From Paraconiothyrium sp. Pb-2020 (lineage: Eukaryota > Ascomycota > Dothideomycetes > Pleosporales > Didymosphaeriaceae): a stretch of DNA of 64,000 bases. The notes beneath the pieces were generated by a model, which was not told where the DNA came from, searched no databases, and was given only the letters and a program-made list of their open reading frames with translations. This document shows, piece after piece, positions 23,661-34,112 of the stretch. The stretch covers positions 5,394,001-5,458,000 of the forward strand of contig JAJUBI010000001.1 in assembly GCA_022419385.1 (NCBI GenBank). Reading direction: 5' to 3'. Numbering within the stretch: position 1 is the first letter of the stretch; the number at the start of each line of letters is the position of its first letter. The translations under genes and the position numbers were made by a program.

Positions 23661-24954
23661 ATGGCGGAAGGAATCGATCGCAACATGGACGAGAAGATGG
23701 AGTTCGCCACCTCCAAAGAGGTCACTGTGGCGCCTACTTTCGAGGCCATGCACCTGAAGGAGAACCTGCTGCGCGGTATCTACGCCTACGGTTACGAATC
23801 GCCATCGGCCGTACAGTCGCGTGCGATTGTGCAGATCTGCAAAGGTCGGGACACAATTGCTCAGGCACAATCTGGAACGGGAAAGACGGCCACTTTCTCA
23901 ATCTCCATATTACAGGTCATCGACACTGCTGTGCGCGAGACGCAGGGTATGTACAGTCATTGGGACCAAGGATGACACTAATGAATGCCAGCCCTCGTTC
24001 TGTCACCCACTCGCGAACTCGCGACGCAAATCCAGTCAGTTATCATGGGCCTTGGTGACTATATGAACGTACAGTGCCATGCCTGCATTGGTGGCACCAA
24101 CGTTGGCGAAGACATTCGCAAGCTCGATTACGGTCAGCACGTCGTCTCTGGAACTCCAGGTCGCGTGGCGGACATGATTCGTCGCCGCAACTTGCGAACA
24201 CGCAACATCAAGATGCTGGTGCTGGACGAGGCTGACGAGCTGCTCAACCGCGGTTTTCGTGAGCAGATTTACGATGTGTACCGCTACCTGCCTCCTGCGA
24301 CGCAAGTGGTAGTCGTATCCGCTACCCTCCCGTACGATGTCTTGGAAATGACGACCAAATTCATGACAGAACCAGTGCGCATCCTCGTCAAGCGTGACGA
24401 ATTGACTCTGGAAGGCCTTAAACAATACTTCATTGCCATCGAAAAGGAAGAGTGGAAGTTCGACACACTGTGCGATCTCTACGACACACTTACCATCACA
24501 CAAGCCGTTATCTTCTGCAACACGCGCCGCAAGGTCGATTGGCTGACAGACAAGATGCGTGAGGCCAACTTCACAGTGTCTTCGATGCACGGGGATATGC
24601 CGCAGCGTGAACGCGACAGCATTATGCAGGACTTCCGCCAAGCCAACTCACGCGTGCTCATCTCGACCGACGTTTGGGCGCGCGGAATCGACGTTCAGCA
24701 AGTGTCCCTCGTTATCAACTATGACCTCCCGTCCAACCGTGAGAATTACATTCACAGGATTGGTCGAAGTGGCCGCTTTGGACGCAAGGGTGTAGCTATC
24801 AACTTCGTAACGCAGGAAGACGTACGCATTCTGCGCGATATCGAACGTAAGTTGATTTCGAAGTTGGAGGTAGATACCTTCGCTGACCTGTTCAGTATAC
24901 TACTCGACTCAGATCGACGAAATGCCTATGAACGTTGCAGATTTGCTTGCTTAG
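23661..24954 (+). CDS. fal1: DEAD-box RNA helicase FAL1 / eIF4A-III
   Basis: Three exons: 23661-23946, 23992-24846, 24896-24954; the sum is 1200 nt, 399 aa, the usual length. All helicase motifs are present: Q-motif region (PTFEAMHL...YGYESPSAVQSRAI), motif I AQSGTGKT, PTRELA, GG, TPGR, DEAD, SAT, then VIFCNTRRKVDWL, STDVWARGIDV and HRIGRSGRFGRKG. The last exon gives ELYYSTQIDEMPMNVADLLA, the conserved terminus. The DEAD-box residues and MEFATSKEVTVAPTFEAM start place it with eIF4A-III/FAL1 (exon-junction complex core, 18S rRNA maturation) rather than translation eIF4A. Reading on past the last donor would add an artefactual tail to 25223. Confidence 0.95.
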
Positions 24955-26134
24955 GAGAATTCTTTGATGGCGCTCCAAAGCACCATATGTCAAAAGTAGG
25001 TCTAATTGATTATGAGCGGGTGCAGACATCTGCTACAGACAGCGCGTACTGTCGGGGAAGTACCGCTCCGAGAAGATGTGGAGGAAAGGGCTCTGTAGCC
25101 ACTCAGTATGTGTCTATTTGTTCTTACATCAACTTTACAAGCACTGACCCGAATCTGGACAGTATCACGAAATTGCTCATCAATATACCCCGATTTGAAC
25201 TCATGTCAAAAATCGATTACTAGCGGCCTGAACATAAGTACGTGCGCTCACGCAACAGAGTTACGGTGACATGCAGCGGCCTCGTGGCTACGAAGTTGGC
25301 CTCGGAAGCTGAAAATAATTGCGACGCCTTTTCCGCATCGCTGAGCGTTGCCGGTCCGATCATATAATTTTCTAGCGGAATATATGCCCCCAGCTGAGAT
25401 TGAGATCTTCCCCGAAGCATTCACCGGACTCCGATGTTGCTCCTCAAAATTTGGACTTACGCCACTAGTCAGTTGCGCGACCAATGACCTTCCTGTTGGC
25501 GCTTCGTAAGCGATGCTACTTCGCACCTGAAACAATCAGCATCACCACAACACCTCCTCTCTTGGACCCCACGTCCCCATCCGGACTGAGGGCGTGTACA
25601 CCGTGCGGGCACACCAACAGTTCACACCCACACAGGTGAACCGAAGATTGACCCCTTGGGATAGTGTTCCATTTTGTCAATGGTAACAGTGCGAGCCAAG
25701 TCGCATTAGACGATGCAGGTCGCTGAATTAATAGTAAAAGTCCTTGACGAAAGCAATCAGCTCAACCATTGTGCATAGGCGCACTAGGTCGCGCGACCTG
25801 GGATGTTAACAATAAGACATATTCTTGACGACCTTTTGCCATCGCATCGATAGCATTCTAATCGGTATATTCTGTCTTGACTGATGTAATATTATCCTTG
25901 CTTTTGTCAACGACGCATGGGGTGGACCGCTGCACGGTTGCCAGGATAGCGGCTCTAAGTTCAGCTCTTCCGCACCCTGTCGCACACGCGGCAGCGCTTC
26001 GGCACATATGTCCTGCTCTAATCTTCCGGACTTCTTACAAATGGCTTGGACGCCCCTCTTCATCAAACTCTGTTGTCGAATTGCTCCCCACTTGCGAAGC
26101 AGGCTGAGGCCATCGACCAACGAACGCGTCCAAC
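24955..26134. other. Intergenic, no gene seen
   Basis: This holds the 3' flank of FAL1 and the upstream region of the membrane glycoprotein gene. No coding frame with recognisable content, repeat or RNA gene was found. Confidence 0.45.
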
Positions 26135-27043
26135 ATGGTCGGCTTCTTACCGTACACGATTCTTCTGCTTCTAGCTTGCATATGCGGCAGCTTGGGCTCA
26201 GCTATCACATCCTTTACCGATGACCAGTGCAAGAAGTCACATGATGCTTTAGACGTGAAGAATGGGTATCCGGATGGTTTATGCACGCCGCTGAAGATCA
26301 CGGGGAATCTGGAGGCTTTCCAGATCGTTCAGTTGGACCCAAGCTGTGCAGGTATGTTTCAGTAGTCGCAGAGAAAAGGCTCTCAACTGATTCATCCAGT
26401 CACGTTATATGGACCGGATGATGCCAGTGGACAGGCCTGTTCCTCATCGCTGAAGATCGTGGGCCAACTCGCTACATGCTACAACTCGTCATGGATTTAC
26501 TATAGCGTCGACGGCTGCTCCACCCCAACTTCGTCCAGCGCTGTCGTCCTTCCGACTGCGAAATCGAGCTCTTCGTCAACTTCTTCAACCTTAGCTTCTA
26601 CGGACTTATCTTCATCGACCTCATCCTCATCCTCATCCTCGTCCTCACCAGCATCCGCCGCGGCAACAACATCACCTCCACCAAAACAGAATTCAAGCCA
26701 TCCACCCACGGCCGTCATCATCGGCGCCATAATCGGCAGCGTCGCCGTCTGCGCCGCACTCATCGGCTTGCTGATCTTCTGCCTGTACCGCCACAAGACG
26801 CAACACTCAAAGCCACCTCATCCGCCGTCATACGAACTGTCGCAGGAACGTGCACTGGTAGAAGCAGCGCGAGGCTCTATTGCACCACCGGCGCGCGTGG
26901 CGCAGAAGGAGATGTGGGCAAGTGAGGCGGCTGTCGAGATTGGGAGGAATAGCTATGTGCCACCTGTGGAGCTTCCGGCGTCGAGTTGGGCGGAAGACAA
27001 GAAGAGGGGGAGTGCGTTGATTCATGTGCATATGGCGCGGTAG
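26135..27043 (+). CDS. Secretory single-pass membrane protein with Ser-rich stalk
   Basis: Two exons (26135-26351, 26400-27043; 48-nt intron); the sum is 861 nt, 286 aa. It has a signal peptide at residues 1-22 (VGFLPYTILLLLACICG), an ectodomain of about 90 residues with six or more cysteines (DDQCKK, DGLCTPLKI, DPSCAV, GQACSSS, LATCYNSS, DGCSTP), a Ser/Thr-rich stalk (about residues 113-165), and one membrane helix at 176-201 (AVIIGAIIGSVAVCAALIGL). A cytosolic tail of about 85 residues starts with basic YRHK. The layout resembles fungal cell-wall stress sensors of the Wsc/Mid2 type, but I do not see a genuine WSC domain, so the role is inferred from architecture only. Stalk O-mannosylation is likely. 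Confidence 0.78.
26621..26646 (+). repeat. TCATCC microsatellite coding for serine
   Basis: Three perfect TCATCC units and one TCGTCC variant lie inside the Ser-rich stalk of the membrane protein. In-frame repeats of this kind change stalk length by replication slippage without breaking the frame. Confidence 0.75.
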
Positions 27044-27895
27044 TACCACCTTCTGTCGGGACACTTCTGTCTCACGTTGCGAATAAATTTTACAGCGCCT
27101 TTTCCTCAGGCCGTTATATTTGCTGGCACGACTTTGCTGAATGTCGACAACTGGGCCTGCAACAGCGCGGACAGTCCAATAGGTGTCACAATCCCGAACT
27201 CGATGCACTTAGCTAATCACGGAGTTCGCGACTTGACAAACTGGGTATGGCTATCGCGCGGACATAGTTGACCCCTTCAAAAAACTTTTAGCCCCAAAGC
27301 AATACCTTCGGCCCCACTTACCAAGTTGCACTTGGCTGAACGGTAGTGCAAGGACGTGTATATGACGTATGCAAGTCTATAGAGACGGGTAGGGTTGGCC
27401 ACTACCAGCAGGACGTCCGTGAGACGAGGAGAATCGGCACATTTCGCGAGCCGGTGGAGTCAGCTTTGGGCGTGGTGTAACGCCACCGCCGTGTTTTCGG
27501 GGGATGGACTGGGGGAGAGCAGATATAGCGCGGAGGAAGAGAGCGCTGCACCATCCTTTGACTATGTTTTGCATATGCTGCAGATCTTATACGTCCACGA
27601 GAGACTAATAACTCATGGGTGGATGTGAACCCAGCAAAGGCTTGGGGTTAGAGCGATGTCTAGCGGTAGGAACACGCCGTCGCTATCATGGAAATTACAT
27701 ATGGTAGCGGACCTGTTGAGCAATATAATAGATACAAAAGTCTGGGGTGTACTAGTTCATTACCACCTTCCGTGAAGCAGTCAATCAGTGTCCATGAAGA
27801 GGCAGTCGCGACCCAGTATCCGCATGTCGCCTTTAGCATCGGCTACCAACTCTTGCACTTCACAACCGCGCATTAACACTCACACACTTCCCACC
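27044..27895. other. Intergenic, no gene seen
   Basis: This contains the promoter of the small secreted protein gene. AATATAATAG near 27720 is a possible TATA-like element, but it lies about 175 bp from the ATG. Short frames here have no recognisable content. Confidence 0.4.
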
Positions 27896-28512
27896 ATGCA
27901 CATACCCCTCACCCTTCTCGCCGTCACCGGCCTCGTACTCAGCACGCCCGTCGCCATCAATTCGGAGAGCCAGACCATCGGCCACCTGCCGTCCTCAGTC
28001 AACATGTATAAGTCTGAACTCCCCAGAGCCTTTTCAGTCCCCTCCATTCCCACTGTCGTCCACCAAAAGCGCGACGGTCGCTGGCCCTGGCAGAAAGAAC
28101 AGGATGTCATCGGAAAGTATCCTGATGGGAGACTCAAGTGCCGCATCGTGAGCATGACTGGGTGAGGGTTTCCCACTTCCCCTTCCCCTGTCTAGTATCT
28201 CCCCTTACACCCTCAGAGCAGACTTATCTTTCTGTTCGACTTTTGTTCTATACCTCAGCTACGTTTTAGGGCGAAAGCGAGAAAGTGCTAATACGGAACA
28301 GCGGCCACAACGAAGGCCCTTGCCCGGAAATACTGCCACAAGATCAGATCGCGGAGATACTGCACGCAGAATGGTGCAAGAACAATTGCTGCAAGAAGAA
28401 TGGGGAGCCTTGTGGGAAAGACTTCGGGGTGAAGTTTGGCGAGGACGATGACAATAATGGGAGATCGAAGGTTGGGGGAGAAGCGGAAGGTAAGCATGAT
28501 GAGTCCTCGTGA
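27896..28512 (+). CDS. Small secreted cysteine-rich protein with Kex2 site (effector candidate)
   Basis: Two exons (27896-28161, 28302-28512) flank a 140-nt intron with GTGAGG donor and CAG acceptor; the sum is 477 nt, 158 aa. A signal peptide covers residues 1-20 (MHIPLTLLAVTGLVLSTPVA). A pro-region follows, ending in a dibasic HQKR at 58-59, typical of Kex2 processing. The mature part starts DGRWPW and has six cysteines (C82, C96, C114, C118, C119, C126), including the tight WCKNNCCKKNGEPC cluster. The C-terminus is acidic and Gly/Lys-rich, probably disordered. Six cysteines would allow three disulphides. No known family is recognised. Size, processing and cysteine count fit fungal effectors or antimicrobial peptides, but this is architecture-based inference. 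Confidence 0.75.
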
Positions 28513-28602
28513 GGGCGGGTTGAGTTGAGGAGAAGTGGACTCGGAGCTGGGAGTGTTGGGTGTGTGAGTTTCGCTATTACTATAAACTCATCTCAACTTC
28601 TC

Positions 28603-31184
28603 TCACGCATTCCCCGGTTCGGTACCAAATGCCATTTGCATCCTTCTTGCATGTGCCGCCCTCCTTTTCGCCAGAGCAGTCATAGGCCGAGCCGTTGTTG
28701 GCGCTGGAGGAGTCTTATTTTCGGGTGTCTTCACGCTGTTCACGCTTATTGGAGGTGATTGTAGTGGTAGGCTTGGAACAGGTGGTGGATTGTCGAGTAA
28801 CATGGAGATCGGGTATTTGTCGGTCGCACTTGCATTCGACAGAGTATGGTGTATGTCTTTCTGAGAAGGTGCGGACGATGTGCTGCTCGTTACAGTGGGT
28901 AGTGATTGCGTCGACAAGGCTGGCACGGGTGGTGCATTGTCAAATGACACAGCTATCGGGTACTTGTCTGTTGTGGTCGCATTCGACGCAGTGTGGTGGA
29001 TGCTTTGCTTGAATTCAGAGGACAGTACGCTGTCTTCGTCTTGGGCCAGAGGTTGCATGGGTGGGTCCGCGTCAGGCGAAATGTTACTGGGTAATACACC
29101 TTTTGGCTTTTCGTTCGTCTCGGTTGCATTCAGTGCTGTATACTGTATGTCAAATCGAGGTTTCACAAGTGGTAGGTTGTCTCCTGATGTGAAATCTGGT
29201 GATTTGGTCTCCATAGTTGTCTCTGAGCTAGGAGTTAGCGTACTAGTTGAAGACATGGATATTGAGGATGGAGATGGAACGGCCGCCACATCTGAGGGTT
29301 TTCGTTGGAATTTGCTATTGCTGGGCGCGGGGCCTAGTCGTCTACGCCGGACGTATGGTGATGGAATCGGATCACTAGGCATTCTTCGCAGAGTATCGTC
29401 TGATCTTGACTGTGAGATTGCGTCAGATTGAGAAGACTGCGTAAAAGGTATCTTCGGAGGTATAGGTGGCGGTAGTTCCGATGACGGTGGCGTCGGTGCA
29501 GGCCGTGAAGGTAAGGAGGGGATGAAGTTGAGTACTGGTGTTGGCTCCGTCGAGGCCTTCTTCAAGCTCAAGTCCGGTGTGACTTCAGAAGTGGGCACTA
29601 ATGCAACAGCCGCGGCATCTAGTAGCCCTGGTGAGTTTGGTACAACCGGTGACGACGTGACCGAAGTCGCTGGAGTAGTCTCAACTATCGAAGTCATCGT
29701 GTCAATGCTCTGAGTACTGTGGTAGCTCTCACGCGCTGATTGTGGGATAATCCACGTTGAGAGGTCGTCCAGCAGTGACGTCTGGCTCGAAAACATTGGC
29801 AGTGTCGACGGCAATGATTTATGCTTCCCAGGCGGTTTTCGAACATTAACAGGCTTCGACCGATATCTCATTGGCGTTAGTGGTACACTAATAGCATCGC
29901 CAACTGCAATAGATGCGGTTGAGTTGAAGCGCTCGATGGGCCGCTCCGTCAAAGTGGGCAAAGGTTGCACTTGATCGTACGATGCGCGGCTCTTCATATC
30001 GAACGATCGCTGGGTTCGTATCTGGTCTGAGTATGCGCGAGGTCGGGCTGAGTCAAAGGATGCACGAGCTCTGTCGTCAAAAAGAGAGAGAGAGGGCCGG
30101 GCATGGTCGAAAGATCGCCGTGTGAGCGGAGGGACCGGGGGACGTCTTTTTGGGATGGCCACGACACTTGCGTCCGCTGTCATCGGTCGTGTACTTGAGT
30201 TGACCGCTGCAATCTGGGAGGGAGATTGGGCATTGTCCTGTGTTGTAGATGCTGCATGTACCTGCTCCCAAGGACTGTCGTCTGACTCGTGAGAGGCTAC
30301 GTGTAAAACTTCATTGTGACGGTGAAGATCATCTGGAGTGCTTCCAGGAAGCTCTGCGAATGTATGCTGGTAAGGGCGTACTAGGTGATGTCAGTAAGCA
30401 AACAGCGCTATGTCAGGGACTGCATACCAATCTTCCCCATCTTCAAATCAGGCTCTGAGACTGTGATGCTCGGAACAGATGAAGTCATCCGATTGAGACT
30501 TGATTTCTGCTCGTAATTTGGACTGTTGAATACATTGCTCGCGGCGCCTTCCACCCAAGGTTGCTCAGGTATCTCATGGATTGGATCAAATGTCGCTTTC
30601 ATCTCAACGGCTTGCATAAGTTGTACAGCCGGCATCAAGCTTTGGTGGCATGTTGCGAGCAATTGCTGTTTGCTCCCCAGCTTCTTCTGGTGAGAATGGC
30701 CCCACTGGAATTTGCGTCTCAGACCGACTGTGCCGCCATCATCTCCGGTCACCTGCACAGCCTCTAAAAATTGACCAATGTCATTGAGCGCTTTTTCGAT
30801 GTCGTAAAGAATCTTGTCAATATACATTTTCTTGTCGGGCCACGAGTCAAGATATTCTGTAACGGCTTGGGATGTATAGAGTCGCGAGGCCTCGGTGACA
30901 TCATGCCTTACGCGCCGGAGCAAATCAATGAAGACCCCATTGTCTTTTGACACTCTTGCTTGTGTCGATACCCAGTCCGCGAAGTCAAACACGGTAGGTA
31001 ACGACGAGAAAACCTTAGTGACGCTCTCCGAGGACATCCTCGAGAGGCCGGTCGATTTGCGGTCTGAGTCTGAGTCTTGGCTTGAGTTGCGCCCAATATA
31101 CCTCTGTCTCACGGTGTGCGTCTCCGTACGATCAAGGGGTCTCGATAGGATGCCTGGCAGGTACAAACCGGCCCCTGGCATCAT
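28603..31184 (-). CDS. Large Ser/Pro-rich protein with N-terminal helical domain and C-terminal repeats
   Basis: Two exons (31184-30428, 30380-28603; 47-nt intron); the sum is 2535 nt, 844 aa. Residues about 50-200 form a helical, probably folded region (VFDFADWVSTQARV, VFIDLLRRVRHDVTEASRLY, YIDKILYDIEKALNDIGQFL). The remaining 600 residues are rich in Ser, Pro and Thr, with poly-proline and PxxP-like stretches (KRRPPVPPLTRRSFD, PPPIPPKIP) that could bind SH3 domains. Near the C-terminus a unit of about 45 residues is repeated, marked by the IHHTASNATTTDKYPI and IHHTLSNASATDKYPI motifs and an earlier diverged copy. No signal peptide or membrane span. I do not recognise a named family; a cytosolic scaffold-like role is a guess. 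It converges on the secreted-protein gene with a 90-bp gap. Confidence 0.75.
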
Positions 31185-31892
31185 TTTCGTCAAGCATGAA
31201 GGTACCGACTAGGCGGTCATGTAGTTAGGGCTGGTGCGGCAAGCCCTTATGCGATGGCTAACGATGCAGAAAAGGCAAACAGCAGATGAGACAGGATATC
31301 ACAGCGCACTTCCGCGGCTCAAGTGCACCTAGCGACCGACCGAACCTGTCATTCCGTTAGATAGGACAAGGCAAACCCTGGCGTTCGGAAAGTGATGCAC
31401 AGTAGCCGTGCGTATGATCTCTGTGCCCCAATCCCGGCAGGTTCTCCAGGGAGATGAAGAAGGCTGTGAACTGTAGGAATGTGTGGGTGGGACAAAGTGG
31501 AGCAGAAGCACGTAGCCGATGACTTTCGTATCCGTGCAACATGGGACCGCTTTCGATTGGACCAGGCTCCGTTTCAAGCCGAGTGCCATGTATGTGCATG
31601 CGATCGACGTGAGATTCCATGATGCAGTACCGGAAATAGATATAATTACACCAATCGATGTTCTCCAAGCGGAGCGACCGAAAGCTGTCTAATATTTGGG
31701 GGCCGCTTTGCCTCGCTTGGGCATCCAGACTTCACCACACGCAACAGCTAAACCGACGCCTCGACAGGGATCTACAAGGCTGTGTCTTGAGAATCTAAAG
31801 GATTTTTGGATAGACTCACGTTTCGAACGAAAATTTACACGGGCGGTCTTGGACATGCGAAGGAAATATGGAAAATGAATGCATGTTCTACC
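31185..31892. other. Intergenic, no gene seen
   Basis: This is the upstream region of the 844-aa protein gene and the 3' flank of the next minus-strand gene. No coding or repeat signal was recognised. Confidence 0.45.
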
Positions 31893-33401
31893 TTATTCAT
31901 CAAGACGTCGGTTCACGGCTTCGCTAAATGGTCGTGGTGGATTTACGGGCTCTCCGTTCTCGTCCGCGACTTGCACAAGCGAGGGGAAGATGCAGAGACT
32001 GCCCGACTTCACGCCTTGCTCATTCTGCCAATCAAAGTCCCAAGCAGTCGGTTGCGAGAAAAGTGTGAATGCGAACAGAGCAGATCGTTTGAGGATCTCC
32101 TCGAGATTTCGGCCGCGGGCACCGTCATCCATGCGAGAATCAGCGAACGGCCGTAGCACGCTGTCGAGAAGAGTTGCTGCAGCCTGTATGTTGCGGACGC
32201 GACCGTCACCAGCTGAGAAAGGATTGCGAACATAGGTAGGTTGCAAAAGCTCCGATGTGAGCGCACGCCACTTAGTGTAGAGTAACGAGTGCACTGTAAT
32301 AGCTTGTTAGAGTCACTAACGTAATCTAATGATCGCTATCTTACCTCGCGATCCGTGCTCTACGTGATTCATAGATTGCATGCACTTCGCAACCTCTGGG
32401 GGGAGGAAGGTTGTATTGGATGAGTCATTTAGCTGGATTCGAGATGTGACGACCCAAGCGAGACAGAATCTCAGAGCTATCTCGCGAGTTGCAGAGTTGT
32501 TGAGAAGCGTGCTGAGGGTACCCACGGAAACCGGGAGGTTCTCCCCGAGAGCTTGCAGGTCGTCGTAATCGATCATGCCGGGGCTCACCGCGCGACTGTG
32601 GTAATAACTTTGGATGTGGTTCTTGATCAAGTTGCTGATTTTGGAGATTTCGCCGGATATGGCCTTATCTTCCAACGGTTGAGGGAGACCATTCTCTAGT
32701 GCCGACGTAATCGGACTACTGCTCGAGAGGGACACCGCCTTCGCCACAGGGCCCTTCTCGCGATGCATCAAGGCTACCGTACTCGCCTCAGAATCGCGCA
32801 CACCTCTCGCAGGCCGTCTGCGATTCATGAAGAACCAGACGAGCAGGCCAGCAATCAACAAGCCTGCCAAAAAACAACCAACACCAATTCCTGCCGCAGC
32901 TGCAGGTTTGATACCGTCATCGTTTGGTGAAGAAATAGGAGTTGTTGTGTTTGATGGAGATTCGGATGCTTGGCTAGGTTGAGAGGACCCAGACACCGCC
33001 GTCGGTTTGCCATCGGTTTTTGAGTCGCCAGAGTCTGTCGAGGAGATGTTGGTTCCTGAGAGACTAGATGAAGCTTGGGTTTGTGTAGGGATAGGTGCGA
33101 CTGAAGTGGTGCCAAAGGTTTGTGGAGCTCCGTTAGCATTCCTGGTCTCATAGTGATAGTTTATTTTTGAGCCTTTGTCATCCCACCTGAACCACACTGT
33201 CGTAGTCTCGCCTACGATTGTTTTGAAATCAATAGTAGGGGCTATCGGCGCTCCCCACTGGCTACTTTGACCCGGTGTTGTTGTCCATAGTTGTGGAGGC
33301 GCCGTACTAGGTGCAGCGTTGTCGGTGGAGAACGTGATCCTTGGGAGTGGTTGTGACAACGGAATTTCGTATGCTGCAGAGGGTTTCGTAGGTGTTGCCA
33401 T
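31893..33401 (-). CDS. Single-pass membrane protein with Ser/Thr stalk and cytosolic domain
   Basis: Two exons (33401-32345, 32293-31893; 51-nt intron); the sum is 1458 nt, 485 aa. There is no cleavable signal peptide; the only hydrophobic span is residues 167-192 (AAAAGIGVGCFLAGLLIAGL), followed by MNRRRPARG, so the N-terminus should be outside (type III). The outer part carries a small segment (TVWFRWDDKGSKINYHYE) and a Ser/Thr-rich stalk (about 98-160). The inner 290 residues are mostly helical, including SKISNLIKNHIQSYYHSRAV and ATREIALRFCLAWVVTSRI; their pattern looks conserved but is not a domain I can name. Architecture resembles fungal surface sensors. The ATG at 33401 is the one closest to the conserved part; the frame remains open upstream. 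Confidence 0.78.
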
Positions 33402-34112
33402 GATGTTCACAATTTGCTTTGCAGACTGTTTGCACTGGGCTGCGGCGAGACGCCTGGAGGTCGTTGTTGGCCAACGAGGGGACCGAGATTTCCGAGGGTT
33501 AGTGCCAGCAGAGGAGGGAGAGAGAGTTCGACTCCACAGCCTGACACGATCACATCCTAGCTTATGTATATCAAGCCATCCGCCGGCACTAGCTGGGCTG
33601 ATATGTACGTCGTAAGCTAGGTCAAACACGAGTACACCCTTTTAGCTTTGTCCGGAATACCGTATAACTTTTGCGGCACAGCTCACCCTCTCGCAGCGCT
33701 ATCACACACATCTTAATCAAAGCATCTGCATACTCCCTGCGCATTGTCACACCTTCCTTTGTCTCTTTACCCTGAATCGATTTCAATTGCACGCGCTCGT
33801 AAAAGCTCTCGTTGCTTGCATTGATACAGTCCGGCTCGGACGCAGCCTCGCCCATCCTTCAGCCCCCAATACGCCCTGCTGCTCGTTGCTCACATTGGCA
33901 TGCATCCTAATTGGCCATCTTCCGACTCCTAATAATACGGCTGCGGCCAGCTCAAGGCCCTTGTGCCGCAAGGCTGAGGCTGAGCCGATTCCTGGCGTTA
34001 CACGGGGCCGATCAAGACTCACGCTGTCTTATAGCCTCGAAGAGCTCAGCCTGCCCGTCGATTTCGCTGTGCGAGGCTGTCACGGCAGCAACTGACGAAG
34101 GTGACTGCAAAA
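33402..34112. other. Divergent intergenic region
   Basis: About 710 bp lie between the starts of the membrane protein (-) and the Hsp70-like gene (+). A minus-strand frame of 77 codons (33622-33855) has no recognisable content. The region should hold both promoters. Confidence 0.4.

Noticed and set aside
24955..25223. Extension of the FAL1 frame past the third exon border
   Set aside because: A GTAAGT donor at 24847 joins to an exon encoding the conserved YYSTQIDEMP and VADLLA terminus; the read-through tail has no conserved character.
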